This document shows positions 27,158 through 37,360 of a DNA stretch of 64,000 nt, one piece after another; within the stretch, counting starts at the first letter, position 1; each line of letters starts with the position of its first letter. A program made the position numbers and the translations under genes. The notes under the pieces are model-generated. The model was given only the letters and a program-made list of their open reading frames with translations, had not been told where the DNA came from and searched no databases. Source of the DNA: Arenibaculum pallidiluteum (GTDB lineage Bacteria; Pseudomonadota; Alphaproteobacteria; Azospirillales; Azospirillaceae); NCBI RefSeq assembly GCF_017355985.1, contig NZ_JAFIQU010000002.1, forward strand, positions 372,001 to 436,000, in the 5' to 3' direction.

Positions 27158-28258
27158 GTGAGACACATCGCGCTTCTTTCCGCCGCCTCCTGGATCCTGC
27201 TCGGGGCCGCCGCGGCCCAGGCGCAGACTGCCGGCCAGGGCGCCCAGTCCCCAACCCGCCCCCAGGGTGCGGCGGCCGCCGCGCCGGCCGAGCCCGCGGC
27301 GCCCGCGGCCGACTGGCGGATCACGCAGGTCGCGGGCCAGGGCGGCGCCCTGGCCTACTGCGTCGCCGAGGCACGCTATTCCAACGGCCTGGCGCTGATC
27401 GTCGCGCGCACGCCGCGCGGCGAGGTCAACCTCGCCGTCGGCATCCCCAAGGCCGGGCTGACCAAGGGCACCAAGTTCCCGCTGACGGTCTCGCTGGACG
27501 GGAAGATCCAGCGTCGGCTCGAGGGCGTCGCCAACGAGCAGGACCTGATCGTGGTGCCCACCGGCACCGACAGCGAGCTCTTCGACGGGATGCGGCGCGG
27601 CAACCGGCTCAGCATCCAGGGGCCGCAGGACACGGCCGTGTTCCAGCTCAAGGGCACCGGGAAGGCGCTGGGCGAGCTCAGGACCTGCTCCGAGCGCGGG
27701 GCCGGCGGCAAGCCTGCCGGCGCGCGGAGTGCCGGCGCCCAGCAGGGCCAGCCCCCCGGCCCGCCGCCGATCCCGGACGCGCTGCGCATGCTGCTGGTCC
27801 AGGCGGGGATCGAGCAGATCCAGCTTCTCGACCTGTCGCGCCTGCCGCCCGAGCAGCGCCCGGCCGACTTCGCATGGCGCGTGGGCCCCGTCTACAGCGG
27901 CGTACGCGAGATCCAGGCCCCGCCGGACGCCACGCTCGACAAGCTCAGCGAGGTCTATCTCGGCGGCCTGAAGGAACGCTGCCCCGGGCCCTTCGTGGCG
28001 AACCCGGCGGCCACCAGCACCGTGGCCGGGATCGACATCCGCACCGCCGAGGCGACCTGCGACCAGCAGGGCCGCCAGATCACGGTGGCGATGCTGTTCT
28101 ACCTGACCAAGAACCGCCTCTTCACGGTGTTCTTCAACGAGGCCGGCGAGGCCGAGAAGGCCCAGGCGGTCAAGATCCGCGACGACATCGCGGGCGTGGT
28201 CCGCAGGCTTGCCGCCGCGCCGCCGCCGGCGGCCGAGCCTGCGAAGCCCAAGGGCTGA
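27158..28258 (+). CDS. Secreted protein with IalB-like domain
   Basis: This is a 366-residue exported protein starting at GTG 27158, with signal peptide ending LGAAAAQAQ. Residues about 55-175 follow the invasion-associated locus B pattern: WRITQVAG, a Cys in LAYCVAEARYSN, alternating hydrophobic strands, DGKIQRRLEG, and a closing LGELRTC. A Pro/Gln-rich linker leads to a second domain (residues about 210-340) with a Cys pair, which I do not recognise. IalB-like proteins are periplasmic or outer-surface proteins of unclear chemistry. It is convergent with tamB. Confidence 0.65.
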   Translation: MRHIALLSAASWILLGAAAAQAQTAGQGAQSPTRPQGAAAAAPAEPAAPAADWRITQVAGQGGALAYCVAEARYSNGLALIVARTPRGEVNLAVGIPKAGLTKGTKFPLTVSLDGKIQRRLEGVANEQDLIVVPTGTDSELFDGMRRGNRLSIQGPQDTAVFQLKGTGKALGELRTCSERGAGGKPAGARSAGAQQGQPPGPPPIPDALRMLLVQAGIEQIQLLDLSRLPPEQRPADFAWRVGPVYSGVREIQAPPDATLDKLSEVYLGGLKERCPGPFVANPAATSTVAGIDIRTAEATCDQQGRQITVAMLFYLTKNRLFTVFFNEAGEAEKAQAVKIRDDIAGVVRRLAAAPPPAAEPAKPKG

Positions 28259-28284
28259 CCCCGCCGGGGAAGCCCTCCGGAATC

Positions 28285-31200
28285 TCAGTACTCCCATTCG
28301 AACTGGACGCCGACCGAGCTGCCCTTCCGGCCGCCCAGGTCGGCCTCCAGCTTGGTGGTGTCGGTGACGTCCATCTCGACCGTCGCGCGGCTTCCGCCGC
28401 CCACGTCCTGCTCCACACCCACATAGACTCGGTCGCTGACGTAGCGTCCGGCCGCCAGGCCCGGCTCGACCGCCGAGCCGCCCGACTGGCCGCCGCTGCC
28501 GCCGGTCACCTCCAGCCGGTCGACTCCGACCGCGCGCCGGATACGGTCCAGGAATCCCGAGCCGCCGCCGCCGATGCCCGCGAGCTGGGCCGCGCTCTGG
28601 GCCAGCTGCACGGCCTCGAAGGCCGAGAGCTCATTCACGCCCTTTCCGAACAGGACCCTCGCCAGCACCTCGTCCTGGGGCAGGGGCGGGTCCGAGGTGA
28701 ATGTGATCTCGGGCGACGCGACGCGTCCGGTCACGGTGACGCGACCCGTCACGTCACCCGCATCGGCCTCGGCCGCGAGATCCAGCACCGGGGTGGTGTC
28801 TCCAACGAAATTGATACTGCCCTGGTCGAAGACGAACCGCTTCCCGATCACGTTGATCTCGCCCTTGATCAGCGACAGCGCCCCGTTGATCGCCGGGTCG
28901 GCGGCCGTGCCGTCGATGTTCAGCCGGCCGCCGAGCTCGGCGTCCAGACCGCGCCCGCGCACGAAGATCTGGTTCTGCGCCTCGACCACCATGGAGAGCG
29001 CCAGCACGAAGGCACCCTGCGGCGCCCCGCCCTGCCCCGCCGGTCCGCCCGCGGCCGCTCCCCCGGCCCCGGCCTGGGGCTTGCGCCGTGGCGGCATCGG
29101 CAGCGAGGCCGTGCGCAGGTTGCGCGGCGCATTGGCCCCGCTCCGATCGACCTCGATCACGTCCAGGGAGACCACGCTCGGCGGCAGCCGGTCGGGCACC
29201 GAGATCTCGGCCCGCCGGACGCGGACCGTGCCCCGGGCCTCGCTGCGGGCGAAGGTGCCGCGGACGGTCACGTCCGCATCGGTCGTGACGATGGCAAGCT
29301 CGTTCTGCACCACCCGCGCCTGGTCGAGAACGACGCGGAGATCGATGGGGCGCGGCGCGCCCGGCGCGAGGTCCAGCGCGCCTTCGGCGCGCACCGTTCC
29401 GCCCTCGGGCGTATTGCCGGTGAAGCGCTCGATGCGGAGCGCCCGCCCGGACCCCACCAGCCGTGCCTCAATGGCCTCGATCACCGTTCCCGCCGCCTGG
29501 TTCTGGTAGCGGCCGCCGGTCAGATCGGCGGTGCCGGAGAGGGCCGGGTCGGCGAGCGTCCCGCCGACGCGCAGGTCCACGGACGCCCGCCCGGCCACCC
29601 TGTCGCCGCTCGCGGCCAGCAGGTCGTTCAGCGGCTCCAGCCGCAGGCCACCCGTGACCGTGCCGGTCAGCGGCGCCGCCTGCGACAGGACGGGGACGAG
29701 GTCCGGGCCGACACGCACCGGAAGCCCCGCATTCGCGCGCAGGTCGACGGCGCGATCCTCGGAGCGCAGAGACAGGTCGCCGTCGAGCCGGCCACGGGCC
29801 AGCCGCGCGCTCAACGTCGCATCGACGGGCCGCACGCCGGTACCGCGCAATGCTGCCTGGTTCGCCCCGGCGACCCGGAGGTCGAGCGCTGCGCGGGGAT
29901 CCTGCCGCGTCCCGGAGAGCGTGGCCTCGCCCTCGACCGCGCCCTCCAGCGCCAGGCCGGGACTCACCAGCCGCGCGAGCGCCAGGGGAACCCGCTCCAG
30001 CGCGATGCGCCCGTCGAGCTGCCGCTCGCCGAGCCTCGCCCGGGCGGAGATGCGCCCGCCGCCCGATGCCTCGACCGTCAGGTCGTCGACGACCAGCGTG
30101 TTCCCGGCGGTGATGGTCGCCGGCCGCACCAGGGTGAAGCTCTGGTCCGGCACCTGGGCCCGCAGGCGATCCAGCCGGATGCGCGGGCCCTCCCGCACCT
30201 GGGAATAGGCTCCCGCGACCGACAGCGCGGTCTGCCCCTCGGCATCGGCGGAAAATCTGGCATCGGCGGCAGACCCTTCGGCCTGCGCGGTCAGCCGCGG
30301 GAAGGCGAGCCCGCCCGCCGCCACGTCGGCGCCCTGGAGCTCGACCCGGCCCTGCGGCCTGCCCAGCAGGTCCGAGGCCCTGGCGGCGAGGTCGAGGCGC
30401 CGCGCCCCGGCGGTCGGCGTTCCGACCGGCCCGAGCCTTGGGTCCGAGAGCGCCACCGTCAGCTCCGCGGCTTGGCGGCCCTGGGGCGCCGAGAGCACGA
30501 GGGCCAATGTTCCCGCCCCGCCCAGGGGCTGTCCCGCGAGCCCCGAAAAGGCGCCGAGATCGGCCACGCGGCCATCGAGCCGGCCGATGGCCGCGGGCCC
30601 GGAGGCCCCGGCGAGATCCACGTCGACGCGCCCGGCAAGGCGCGCGGGGCCGATTCCGAGCCCAAGCTCCGAAAGCGCCAGGCGCTGCCCGTCGAGAGCA
30701 TAGTCGCCGCCGAGCTCCACGGGCTGGTCGGCATAGCTCAGACGCGCGTCCACCCGTCCGCGCGGCGCCGCCGGAAGGCCGGCCGCGGTCGCCGTGACGG
30801 TCGGTGCCCCGAGCGGCGTTCCCGCCGCCACGAGGTCCTGCCCCTCGACGCGGGCCTGGACCCCGATGGCGTCGAGCGGGCCGCTTGCCGTGCCGTCCAG
30901 CGCCACCGCGCCCGACAGGTCCGTCCCGAGCGCCTGGCCCAGCGGGCGCAGGTCGGGCGCCTGAAGGCGCCAGCCGGCCTCGATGCGCCCGTCCGACAGC
31001 CCGGCCTGGCCGGTCAGCCTGGCATGCCCGGCATCGAGGGCGAGATCCTCGACCGCAAGCGCCCCCTCGGCCGTCCTGAGGACCCGGGCCGCGAGGTCGA
31101 GCCTGCCGTCCAGCAGGGCATCGGCCGGGGCGATCCCGGTCCGCAGCCCGGTGGCGCCTCCGCCGAGCCTGGCCTCGGCGCGCCCCTCGTCGAGGGTGGC

Positions 31201-32760
31201 ATCGGCCGTGAGGGCCAGACCGCCTTCGAGCGGCAGGCCGGCCAGCGGGGCGAGCGCGGCGAGCTGCGGCACCTCGGTTCGCGCCTGCAGCCGGGCCGTG
31301 CGCCCCCATGCCGCGGCGGAGCCGGTCCCGCTCACCGAACCGGCGGCCAAGGCCGTGCGGAAATCGTCGAGACGGATATCGCCGCTGGCGAGGTCGACCT
31401 CGCCCCGCCCGGTGAGCGTCGGGGCCTCGCCCACCAGCGGGGCGAGCTGCGGGTCCAGCCCAGCGACCTCCTGCACCGCGCCGTCGACCGTGAAGGCGAT
31501 CCGGCCGTCGGCACCCTCCACTGGGCGCGCGAACAGGGCGACGCGCGCCCCGGAAGCCCCATAGGGTCCGTATCCCGGGGCCTGGAGCTCGGCCGTGGCG
31601 GTCACGGCAGGCATGTCGATTCGCCCTTCGGCGCGGCCAGCCAGCACCGCGTTGTCCCAGCGCGCATCGGGCGCAAGCGCCCGCAGCGCGGAATCGGCCC
31701 CGGCCTCGATGCGCCAGTCCATCGCAAGCGTCCCAGCCGCCGTATCCAGGTCGCCGCGCAAGTTTGCGAGTCCCGCGGCCAGGCGTAGCGTCGCGGGGTC
31801 CAGGCGGATGCCGCCCGCAGGCGGGAAGACGACCTGGGCGTCCAGGCGCGGATCGGCGCCCACCAGCGGCTTCGCGGCATCGGGCAGGACGGCGTCGGCC
31901 CGTCCCGTCCCGGCAACGGTCAGCCGGTAGTTCTCGCCCTCGCGCCGGACGGTCGCGTCGGCGCTTGCGCCCAGGCCGGGGCCGGCCTCCGCCTCCAGGT
32001 GGCCGGCCCAGTCCGAGAGCTGGCCGCGGCCGGCCAGGGCCAGCGAGACGGGCGGACGCCCCTCGAGCCCGATCAGGCCCGCCACGAGCCCGCCCTCGGG
32101 CTCCTGCGCGCGGAGGTCGATGTCGAGCTGGTTATTGGCCGGGGCATAGACGAGATCGAGGTTCAGGCTGCCTGTGCGCCCGTCCACCCGCTCGCCGGTC
32201 AGCTTCGCACCGAGCCCCTGCTCCGGGTCGCCGAGCCGCGCGGACCCGGCGAGGCGCAGCGCTGCAGGCTCTCCCAGCACCGGCGCCCCGAGGTCGAGCC
32301 GGTCGAGCTGCATCCGGTCGATCACCACGTTGACCGGCAGGTCGGGAAGTTGGGGAAGGCCCGGCCGTCCGCCGGGTTCGGGCTGAGGCTCGGGCTGCTG
32401 CCCGCCCTCGGGCAGGCGCTCGATGGCGACTGTCCCGGCCTCCATGGCCTCGATGTGCAGCGTTCCCCGCGCCAGCTCGGTCGGATGCAGCGAGAGCCGG
32501 GCCCGGTCGATGCGCAGCCAGATTCCGGTGCCGTCGGCAAGCGTGATGTCGCGGGCATCGAAGCCCGTCAGCGAGGCGCGGTCCAGGCTGCCGATCTTCA
32601 GTCCTGGCACGGCGTTCTCGACCTGGCCGGCCAGGAGGCCGCGGATCCGGCCGCCCAGCCAGCCGCGGCCGAACCAGCCGCTGCCGTCCTCCTGGGCGAG
32701 CGCCGCTGCGGGAACGACGGCCAGCGAAAGGACGATGAGAAGGGGTTTCAGGCTTTTCAC
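28285..32760 (-). CDS. tamB: Translocation and assembly module protein TamB
   Basis: TamB is a long periplasmic beta-taco protein that works with TamA in outer-membrane protein insertion and lipid transport. The product is about 1491 residues, of family length, with an N-terminal membrane anchor, AsmA-like repeats such as VAIERLPEGG and VNVVIDRMQLDRLDLG, and the DUF490 C-terminal region (INVIGKRFVFDQGSINFVG, GVNELSAFEAVQLAQSAAQ) ending in an aromatic strand. The start is uncertain: GTG 32760 gives a clean signal peptide but has no ribosome binding site; TTG 32805 is in frame upstream. tamA lies 144 bases upstream. Confidence 0.92.
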   Translation of the reverse strand: MKSLKPLLIVLSLAVVPAAALAQEDGSGWFGRGWLGGRIRGLLAGQVENAVPGLKIGSLDRASLTGFDARDITLADGTGIWLRIDRARLSLHPTELARGTLHIEAMEAGTVAIERLPEGGQQPEPQPEPGGRPGLPQLPDLPVNVVIDRMQLDRLDLGAPVLGEPAALRLAGSARLGDPEQGLGAKLTGERVDGRTGSLNLDLVYAPANNQLDIDLRAQEPEGGLVAGLIGLEGRPPVSLALAGRGQLSDWAGHLEAEAGPGLGASADATVRREGENYRLTVAGTGRADAVLPDAAKPLVGADPRLDAQVVFPPAGGIRLDPATLRLAAGLANLRGDLDTAAGTLAMDWRIEAGADSALRALAPDARWDNAVLAGRAEGRIDMPAVTATAELQAPGYGPYGASGARVALFARPVEGADGRIAFTVDGAVQEVAGLDPQLAPLVGEAPTLTGRGEVDLASGDIRLDDFRTALAAGSVSGTGSAAAWGRTARLQARTEVPQLAALAPLAGLPLEGGLALTADATLDEGRAEARLGGGATGLRTGIAPADALLDGRLDLAARVLRTAEGALAVEDLALDAGHARLTGQAGLSDGRIEAGWRLQAPDLRPLGQALGTDLSGAVALDGTASGPLDAIGVQARVEGQDLVAAGTPLGAPTVTATAAGLPAAPRGRVDARLSYADQPVELGGDYALDGQRLALSELGLGIGPARLAGRVDVDLAGASGPAAIGRLDGRVADLGAFSGLAGQPLGGAGTLALVLSAPQGRQAAELTVALSDPRLGPVGTPTAGARRLDLAARASDLLGRPQGRVELQGADVAAGGLAFPRLTAQAEGSAADARFSADAEGQTALSVAGAYSQVREGPRIRLDRLRAQVPDQSFTLVRPATITAGNTLVVDDLTVEASGGGRISARARLGERQLDGRIALERVPLALARLVSPGLALEGAVEGEATLSGTRQDPRAALDLRVAGANQAALRGTGVRPVDATLSARLARGRLDGDLSLRSEDRAVDLRANAGLPVRVGPDLVPVLSQAAPLTGTVTGGLRLEPLNDLLAASGDRVAGRASVDLRVGGTLADPALSGTADLTGGRYQNQAAGTVIEAIEARLVGSGRALRIERFTGNTPEGGTVRAEGALDLAPGAPRPIDLRVVLDQARVVQNELAIVTTDADVTVRGTFARSEARGTVRVRRAEISVPDRLPPSVVSLDVIEVDRSGANAPRNLRTASLPMPPRRKPQAGAGGAAAGGPAGQGGAPQGAFVLALSMVVEAQNQIFVRGRGLDAELGGRLNIDGTAADPAINGALSLIKGEINVIGKRFVFDQGSINFVGDTTPVLDLAAEADAGDVTGRVTVTGRVASPEITFTSDPPLPQDEVLARVLFGKGVNELSAFEAVQLAQSAAQLAGIGGGGSGFLDRIRRAVGVDRLEVTGGSGGQSGGSAVEPGLAAGRYVSDRVYVGVEQDVGGGSRATVEMDVTDTTKLEADLGGRKGSSVGVQFEWEY

Positions 32761-32842
32761 GAAGCGACTTTCGCGGAGGAGTGCGGCAGGCCTGCGGCAC
32801 GGCAAGAGCGATGCGCCTCTACCAACCGCGGGCGAACGCCTG

Positions 32843-32878
32843 GGTTCACGGGATTTCCACGGTTCACGGGATTTCCGC
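32843..32878. repeat. 18-bp tandem duplication in the tamA-tamB spacer
   Basis: GGTTCACGGGATTTCCAC is repeated immediately with one change (C-A-C to C-G-C at the end). It lies between the tamA stop and the tamB start and may be a replication-slippage product. Confidence 0.85.
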
Positions 32879-32904
32879 GTCCGCGCGCCGGGGGGAACGG
32901 CATG

Positions 32905-34725
32905 TCAGAACGCCTGGCCGATGCTGATGTAGAAGGCCCAGCTCGCATCGCCGGGCTCCTTGTTCAGCGGGACGGCAACGTCGGCGCGCAGCGGGCCGAA
33001 GCCGGTGTAGTAGCGCGCGCCCAGGCCGGCCGCGTATTTGAGGTCCGACCCGATCTTCGGAAAGTTGGTGTCGTAGACGTTGCCTGCATCCACGAAGGGC
33101 ACGACGCCGATGCTCTCGGTGAGCTTGTAGCGGAGCTCGATGCTGCTCTCGAACAGGCTGAGCCCGCCGCGCGGGTCTCCGAAGCTGTCCCGCGGACCGA
33201 CCTCCTGGTATCCGTAGCCGCGGATGGAGCCGCCGCCGCCGGAGAAGAAGCGCCGGTGCGGCGGGATTCCCGAGAGCGAGGATCCGACGATCGACCCGAG
33301 GCTGACCCGGCCCGCCAGGACGTAGTTCCCATCCGCGGCGATGTCATGGTAGCCCGAGGTCGTCCAGCGCCCGACCACGAAGTCCGACCCCTCGGCAAGC
33401 TGCTTCAGCGGCGTCACCTCCAGGTCGGTGCGGAAGCCGCGGGTCGGATTTAGCAGGTCGTCTGATTTGTCCCAGGCGATCCCGAGCGGCAGCCCCACCA
33501 GCGTGCCCGAGGTCCTGAACTCGTTGGCGCGATCGCGGTACTTGTCGCCCTGGATGCCGTAGCGCACCGACAGGTCGGGCGTCAGCCGGTACTCGAAGCC
33601 CGCGTTCAGCACCACCGCGTCGCGGATATAGGCCTCGGCGTTCTCGCGCAGCACCTGGATGCCCAGGAGCAGGGTCTGGTTCCGCAGCAGGTAGTCCGGC
33701 TTGCGGAAGGCGACCTCGGCCGAGAAGTTCGAGTCCTCGACGCTGTCGGTGCTGGCATCCAGCCCGATGCGCGACCAGCGGATGTTGGCGTCGAGGCTCT
33801 CCGAGCCGCCGAACAGGTTGCGGTGGCCCCAGCGGGCGTTCGCGCCGAACCCGTCGATCGAGGAGTATTCGAAGCCGAAGCCGATCACCCGGGGCGGCCG
33901 CTCGTCGATCGTGATCGAGAGCGGCGTCACCCCTTCGGGCCCGGGCTCTTCCGCCAGCGCGACCCGCACTGCCCCGAAGGGCCCGAGCGCCGCGATGGAC
34001 TGGCGCGCCTCCTCGACCAGGGCGGCGTCGTAGACCTGGCCCTCGGTCCAGGGCAGGCGGTTGCGGACGATGCGCTCCTCGACCTGCTCGAGGCCGGTGA
34101 TCGTGGCGGGCCCGAAGCGCACCAGCGGCCCGCGCTCGACCACATAGGTGATGTCCATGGTCTTGTCCGAGCGATCGATCACGACGCGCCGGTCGGCAAC
34201 CTTCGCGAAGGCGAAGCCCTTGCCGGCGAGCTGCCCCGTCAGGCGCCCCTCCGCATCGACCACGTTGCGCGCGCGGGCCGGCTCCCCCTCCTCGAGGCCG
34301 AGCGCCCGCCGGTCGATCTCGAGCTCGGGAACGGCCTCGTCCTCCGGGCCGGTGACGGCGAGGTCGTCGTAGCGATAGAGCGGCCCCGGCTCGATGGCGA
34401 CCTCGACCTTCGCCGGGCTCGCCGCCGTATCGATGCGGATGTCGATCGCGCTCTCGTAATAGCCGAAGGAGCGGAGCGCCGCGACCATGCTGTCTCGGTC
34501 GGAATCGGCGCGGCGCTGCAGGCCGACGGGAGAGGGAGGCGGTTCGTCGCGCAGGCGAAACAGAGAGGCGGTCGAGCGGATCAGATCGGCGAGTTCGCCG
34601 TCGTCGACCCCCGTCAGCGTGGGCTCGTAGGGCGTCTGCTGGGCCCGGGCTGGCGCACCGGCGAAGCAGAGGGCAAGCACGGCGAACACCGCCGCCAGTC
34701 GCATCGGATGCAGCGGTCCCGCCAC
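32905..34725 (-). CDS. tamA: Outer-membrane protein TamA (Omp85 family)
   Basis: TamA is an outer-membrane barrel with three periplasmic POTRA domains that partners TamB. The 606-residue product has a signal peptide ending APARAQ, POTRA-like repeats to about residue 270 (LRSFGYYESAIDI, LAGKGFAFAKV, EQVEERIVRNRLPWTEGQVY), and a barrel with the Omp85 motif RRFFSGGGGSIRGYGYQEVGP and terminal SIGQAF. I chose GTG 34725, because GGGGAGG lies five bases upstream; ATG 34704 is the alternative. It diverges from bipA. Confidence 0.93.
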   Translation of the reverse strand: MAGPLHPMRLAAVFAVLALCFAGAPARAQQTPYEPTLTGVDDGELADLIRSTASLFRLRDEPPPSPVGLQRRADSDRDSMVAALRSFGYYESAIDIRIDTAASPAKVEVAIEPGPLYRYDDLAVTGPEDEAVPELEIDRRALGLEEGEPARARNVVDAEGRLTGQLAGKGFAFAKVADRRVVIDRSDKTMDITYVVERGPLVRFGPATITGLEQVEERIVRNRLPWTEGQVYDAALVEEARQSIAALGPFGAVRVALAEEPGPEGVTPLSITIDERPPRVIGFGFEYSSIDGFGANARWGHRNLFGGSESLDANIRWSRIGLDASTDSVEDSNFSAEVAFRKPDYLLRNQTLLLGIQVLRENAEAYIRDAVVLNAGFEYRLTPDLSVRYGIQGDKYRDRANEFRTSGTLVGLPLGIAWDKSDDLLNPTRGFRTDLEVTPLKQLAEGSDFVVGRWTTSGYHDIAADGNYVLAGRVSLGSIVGSSLSGIPPHRRFFSGGGGSIRGYGYQEVGPRDSFGDPRGGLSLFESSIELRYKLTESIGVVPFVDAGNVYDTNFPKIGSDLKYAAGLGARYYTGFGPLRADVAVPLNKEPGDASWAFYISIGQAF

Positions 34726-34839
34726 CAAGTCCTCCCCTTTGTTATGACATTTGAGCGAAAACACCGCCTGGCCCGCCATGTTCCTGAAAAAAGCCCCTTG
34801 TCACCCGGGCCGCCAGGGACAATCTGTGGCGCGCGCGGC

Positions 34840-34867
34840 TTGCAACAATGCGCAGGATTCATATACT
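34840..34867 (+). promoter_or_regulatory. Probable sigma-70 promoter of bipA
   Basis: TTGCAA at 34840-34845 and TATACT at 34862-34867 are separated by 16 bases. Transcription would start near 34874, leaving a leader of about 98 bases that contains the hairpin at 34884-34907. Confidence 0.6.
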
Positions 34868-34883
34868 GCGCCGCAGCAGGAAC

Positions 34884-34919
34884 CCGGCCCGAGTCCATCG
34901 AGGCCGGTTGTTTCTTTTT
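34884..34919 (+). terminator. Leader hairpin followed by T run, possible bipA attenuator
   Basis: CCGGCC at 34884-34889 pairs with GGCCGG at 34902-34907, with an inner CGA/TCG extension and one unpaired base. A T-rich tract (TTGTTTCTTTTT, 34908-34919) follows at once. This is an intrinsic-terminator shape inside the leader of bipA, 52 bases before the start codon. Confidence 0.55.
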
Positions 34920-34971
34920 ATGCGGCCCGGTGCCGCGCGCACCAGCCACGGCCAGGACAGAGACCCGATAC

Positions 34972-36798
34972 ATGGATCTGCGGAACATCGCCATCATCGC
35001 CCACGTCGACCATGGGAAGACCACCCTCGTCGACGCCCTGCTGCGTCAGTCCGGCGCCTTCCGCGAGAACCAGCAGGTCGCTGAGCGCGCGATGGACAGC
35101 AACGACCTCGAGCGGGAGCGGGGCATCACCATCCTGGCCAAGGCCACCTCGGTCCTCTGGGACGGCACGCGCATCAACATCGTGGACACGCCGGGCCACG
35201 CCGACTTCGGCGGCGAGGTCGAGCGCATCCTGAGCATGGTCGACGGCGTGGTGGTGCTGGTCGACGCGGCCGAGGGCCCCCTGCCCCAGACCAAGTTCGT
35301 CGTCGGCAAGGCGCTGAAGCTCGGCCTGCGTCCGATCGTCGTGATCAACAAGGTAGACCGTCCCGACGCCCGCGCACACGAGGTCCATGACGAGATCTTC
35401 GACCTGTTCGCGAGCCTGGACGCCAGCGACGAGCAGCTCGACTTTCCGACGCTGTTCGCCTCGGGCCGCAACGGCTGGGCCACCGACGACCTCGAGAATG
35501 GCGAGCGCAAGGACCTGCGGCCGCTGTTCGAGCTCGTCCGCAGGCACGTCCCGGCGCCCAAGGTCGATCCCGACGCGCCCTTCACCATGCTGGCGACGAC
35601 GCTGGAGGCGAACCCCTATCTCGGACGGCTGCTGACCGGCCGCATCGCCTCGGGCAAGGTCCGCCCGAACATGAGCATCAAGGCCCTGTCGCGCGACGGC
35701 AAGGTCATCGAGACCGGGCGCGTGAGCAAGGTCCTGGCCTTCCGCGGCCTGGAGCGCGTCGGCATCGAGGAGGCCGAGGCCGGCGACATCGTCGCCCTGG
35801 CCGGCCTGCAGGAGGCGACCGTCGCCGACACGATCTGCGATCCCGCGGTCTCCGAGGCGATCCCGGCCCAGCCGATCGATCCGCCGACCCTCGCCATGAC
35901 CTTCTCGGTCAATGACAGCCCGCTGGCCGGCCGCGAGGGCGACAAGGTGACCTCGCGCATGATCCGCGACCGCCTGCTGCGCGAGGCCGAGGGCAACGTT
36001 GCGCTGCGCATCACGCCGACCCCGGACGGCGACGCCTTCGAGGTGGCCGGCCGCGGCGAGCTGCAGCTCGGCATCCTGATCGAGACCATGCGCCGCGAGG
36101 GCTTCGAGCTGTCGATCTCGCGCCCGCGGGTTCTCTTCAAGTCCGATGCCGTCAGCGGCCAGCGCCTCGAGCCCATCGAGGAGGTCGTGATCGACGTGGA
36201 CGAGGAGTACTCGGGCGCGGTCGTCCAGAAGCTCTCCGAACGCAAGGCCGACCTGATCGAGATGCGTCCCTCGGGCGGCGGCAAGACGCGGCTGGTCTTC
36301 CATGCTCCGTCGCGCGGCCTGATCGGCTACATCTCGGAGTTCCTGACGGACACGCGCGGCACGGGGGTGATGAACCGCCTGTTCCACGGCTACGCCCCGT
36401 ACAAGGGCCCGATCGCATCGCGCCATACCGGCGTGCTGATCAGCAACGGCGACGGCGAGGCGGTCGCCTATGCGCTGTGGAACCTTGAGGATCGGGGGCC
36501 GATGCTGATCGACGCCGGCGTTCCGGTCTACCAGGGCATGATCATCGGCGAGCACACCCGGGGCAACGACCTCGAGGTGAACGTGCTGAAGGGCAAGCAG
36601 CTCACCAACATCCGCGCCGCCGGCAAGGACGAGGCGGTGAAGCTGACGCCGCCGATCAAGATGACGCTGGAGCGCGCGCTCAGCTACATCAACGACGAGG
36701 AGCTGGTCGAGGTCACGCCCAAGTCGATCCGGCTGCGCAAGCGCCTGCTCGACCCGAACGAGCGCAAGAAGGCCGAGCGCCAGGCCGCCGAGGGCTGA
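34972..36798 (+). CDS. bipA: Translational GTPase BipA/TypA
   Basis: BipA is a ribosome-binding GTPase related to EF-G, needed for ribosome assembly and stress growth, mainly in the cold. The 608-residue product has all G motifs: AHVDHGKTT (G1), ERGITI (G2), [12 protein letters not shown] (G3) and NKVDRPDA (G4). The C-terminal BipA-specific region contains [19 protein letters not shown] and RNxLxN-like [15 protein letters not shown] segments. Transcription probably starts from the promoter at 34840 and ends at the terminator at 36817. Confidence 0.96.
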   Translation: MDLRNIAIIAHVDHGKTTLVDALLRQSGAFRENQQVAERAMDSNDLERERGITILAKATSVLWDGTRINIVDTPGHADFGGEVERILSMVDGVVVLVDAAEGPLPQTKFVVGKALKLGLRPIVVINKVDRPDARAHEVHDEIFDLFASLDASDEQLDFPTLFASGRNGWATDDLENGERKDLRPLFELVRRHVPAPKVDPDAPFTMLATTLEANPYLGRLLTGRIASGKVRPNMSIKALSRDGKVIETGRVSKVLAFRGLERVGIEEAEAGDIVALAGLQEATVADTICDPAVSEAIPAQPIDPPTLAMTFSVNDSPLAGREGDKVTSRMIRDRLLREAEGNVALRITPTPDGDAFEVAGRGELQLGILIETMRREGFELSISRPRVLFKSDAVSGQRLEPIEEVVIDVDEEYSGAVVQKLSERKADLIEMRPSGGGKTRLVFHAPSRGLIGYISEFLTDTRGTGVMNRLFHGYAPYKGPIASRHTGVLISNGDGEAVAYALWNLEDRGPMLIDAGVPVYQGMIIGEHTRGNDLEVNVLKGKQLTNIRAAGKDEAVKLTPPIKMTLERALSYINDEELVEVTPKSIRLRKRLLDPNERKKAERQAAEG

Positions 36799-36816
36799 TC
36801 GAGCGAGACGAGGAAG

Positions 36817-36842
36817 GGCCCGCCACCTGGCGGGCCTTTTTC
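36817..36842 (+). terminator. Intrinsic terminator of bipA
   Basis: GGCCCGCCA at 36817-36825 pairs with TGGCGGGCC at 36828-36836 (effective loop ACCT), and TTTTT follows. It starts 18 bases after the bipA stop. Confidence 0.9.
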
Positions 36843-36867
36843 TTGCCCGGAAGTCCGCTTCGCACCA

Positions 36868-37236
36868 CTAGCCGCGGTCGGGCCCGGACCCGCCGCCCGG
36901 GATCACCTCGGGCGTCCAGCGCGGCCCGGGCCGGGCCTTCCCTACGGGGCCCGTCCCGGCGCCGCTCTCCTCGGTTCCCGCGCGAAAGCGCAGCCAGCCC
37001 TGCACCAGCTCCACCTGGCGGTCGAGCCGCTCCGTCCGCAGGGCGGGGGGCAGGCTGTCGCGGATCCGGTCGATGCGCGCGACTGTCTGGTCCGTGGTGG
37101 CGACGCCGGCATCGATCATGAGGCTCAGCGCCGTGACCGCCATGACGAAGGACGCGCGGCGGTCCTCGTCGGCACGCTTCACGAAATCCTCGAGCACGTC
37201 GAACAGGGCCTGCGGCGGGGTGGGTCCCGGCTCCAT
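36868..37236 (-). CDS. Hypothetical protein, 122 residues
   Basis: I do not recognise this protein. Residues 5-90 look helical (FDVLEDFVKRADEDRRASFV, LPPALRTERLDRQVELVQG), and the C-terminus is Gly/Pro-rich and disordered. It has one mildly hydrophobic stretch (VMAVTALSLMIDAGVA) that could be a helix in a bundle instead of a membrane segment. It lies alone between bipA and the permease gene. Confidence 0.55.
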   Translation of the reverse strand: MEPGPTPPQALFDVLEDFVKRADEDRRASFVMAVTALSLMIDAGVATTDQTVARIDRIRDSLPPALRTERLDRQVELVQGWLRFRAGTEESGAGTGPVGKARPGPRWTPEVIPGGGSGPDRG

Positions 37237-37360
37237 GCCGCTACTCCGAATGGGGTATTCCTACCCAAAACTAACAGGCTGCGGCTGCGGCGGCGCCCCT
37301 GTCCGCATTCGGTCGCGCTTTTGTCCCAGGCAGCCGCCGCGATGCGCCTCCCCCCGCCCC

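Noticed and set aside
24963..27254. Long minus-strand frame antisense to the DMT and deaminase genes
   Set aside because: Shadow frame; the plus-strand genes have full families and catalytic motifs.
26929..31788. Very long plus-strand open frame antisense to tamB
   Set aside because: High-GC shadow of tamB; no domain, no ribosome site, and composition follows the opposite strand's codon positions.
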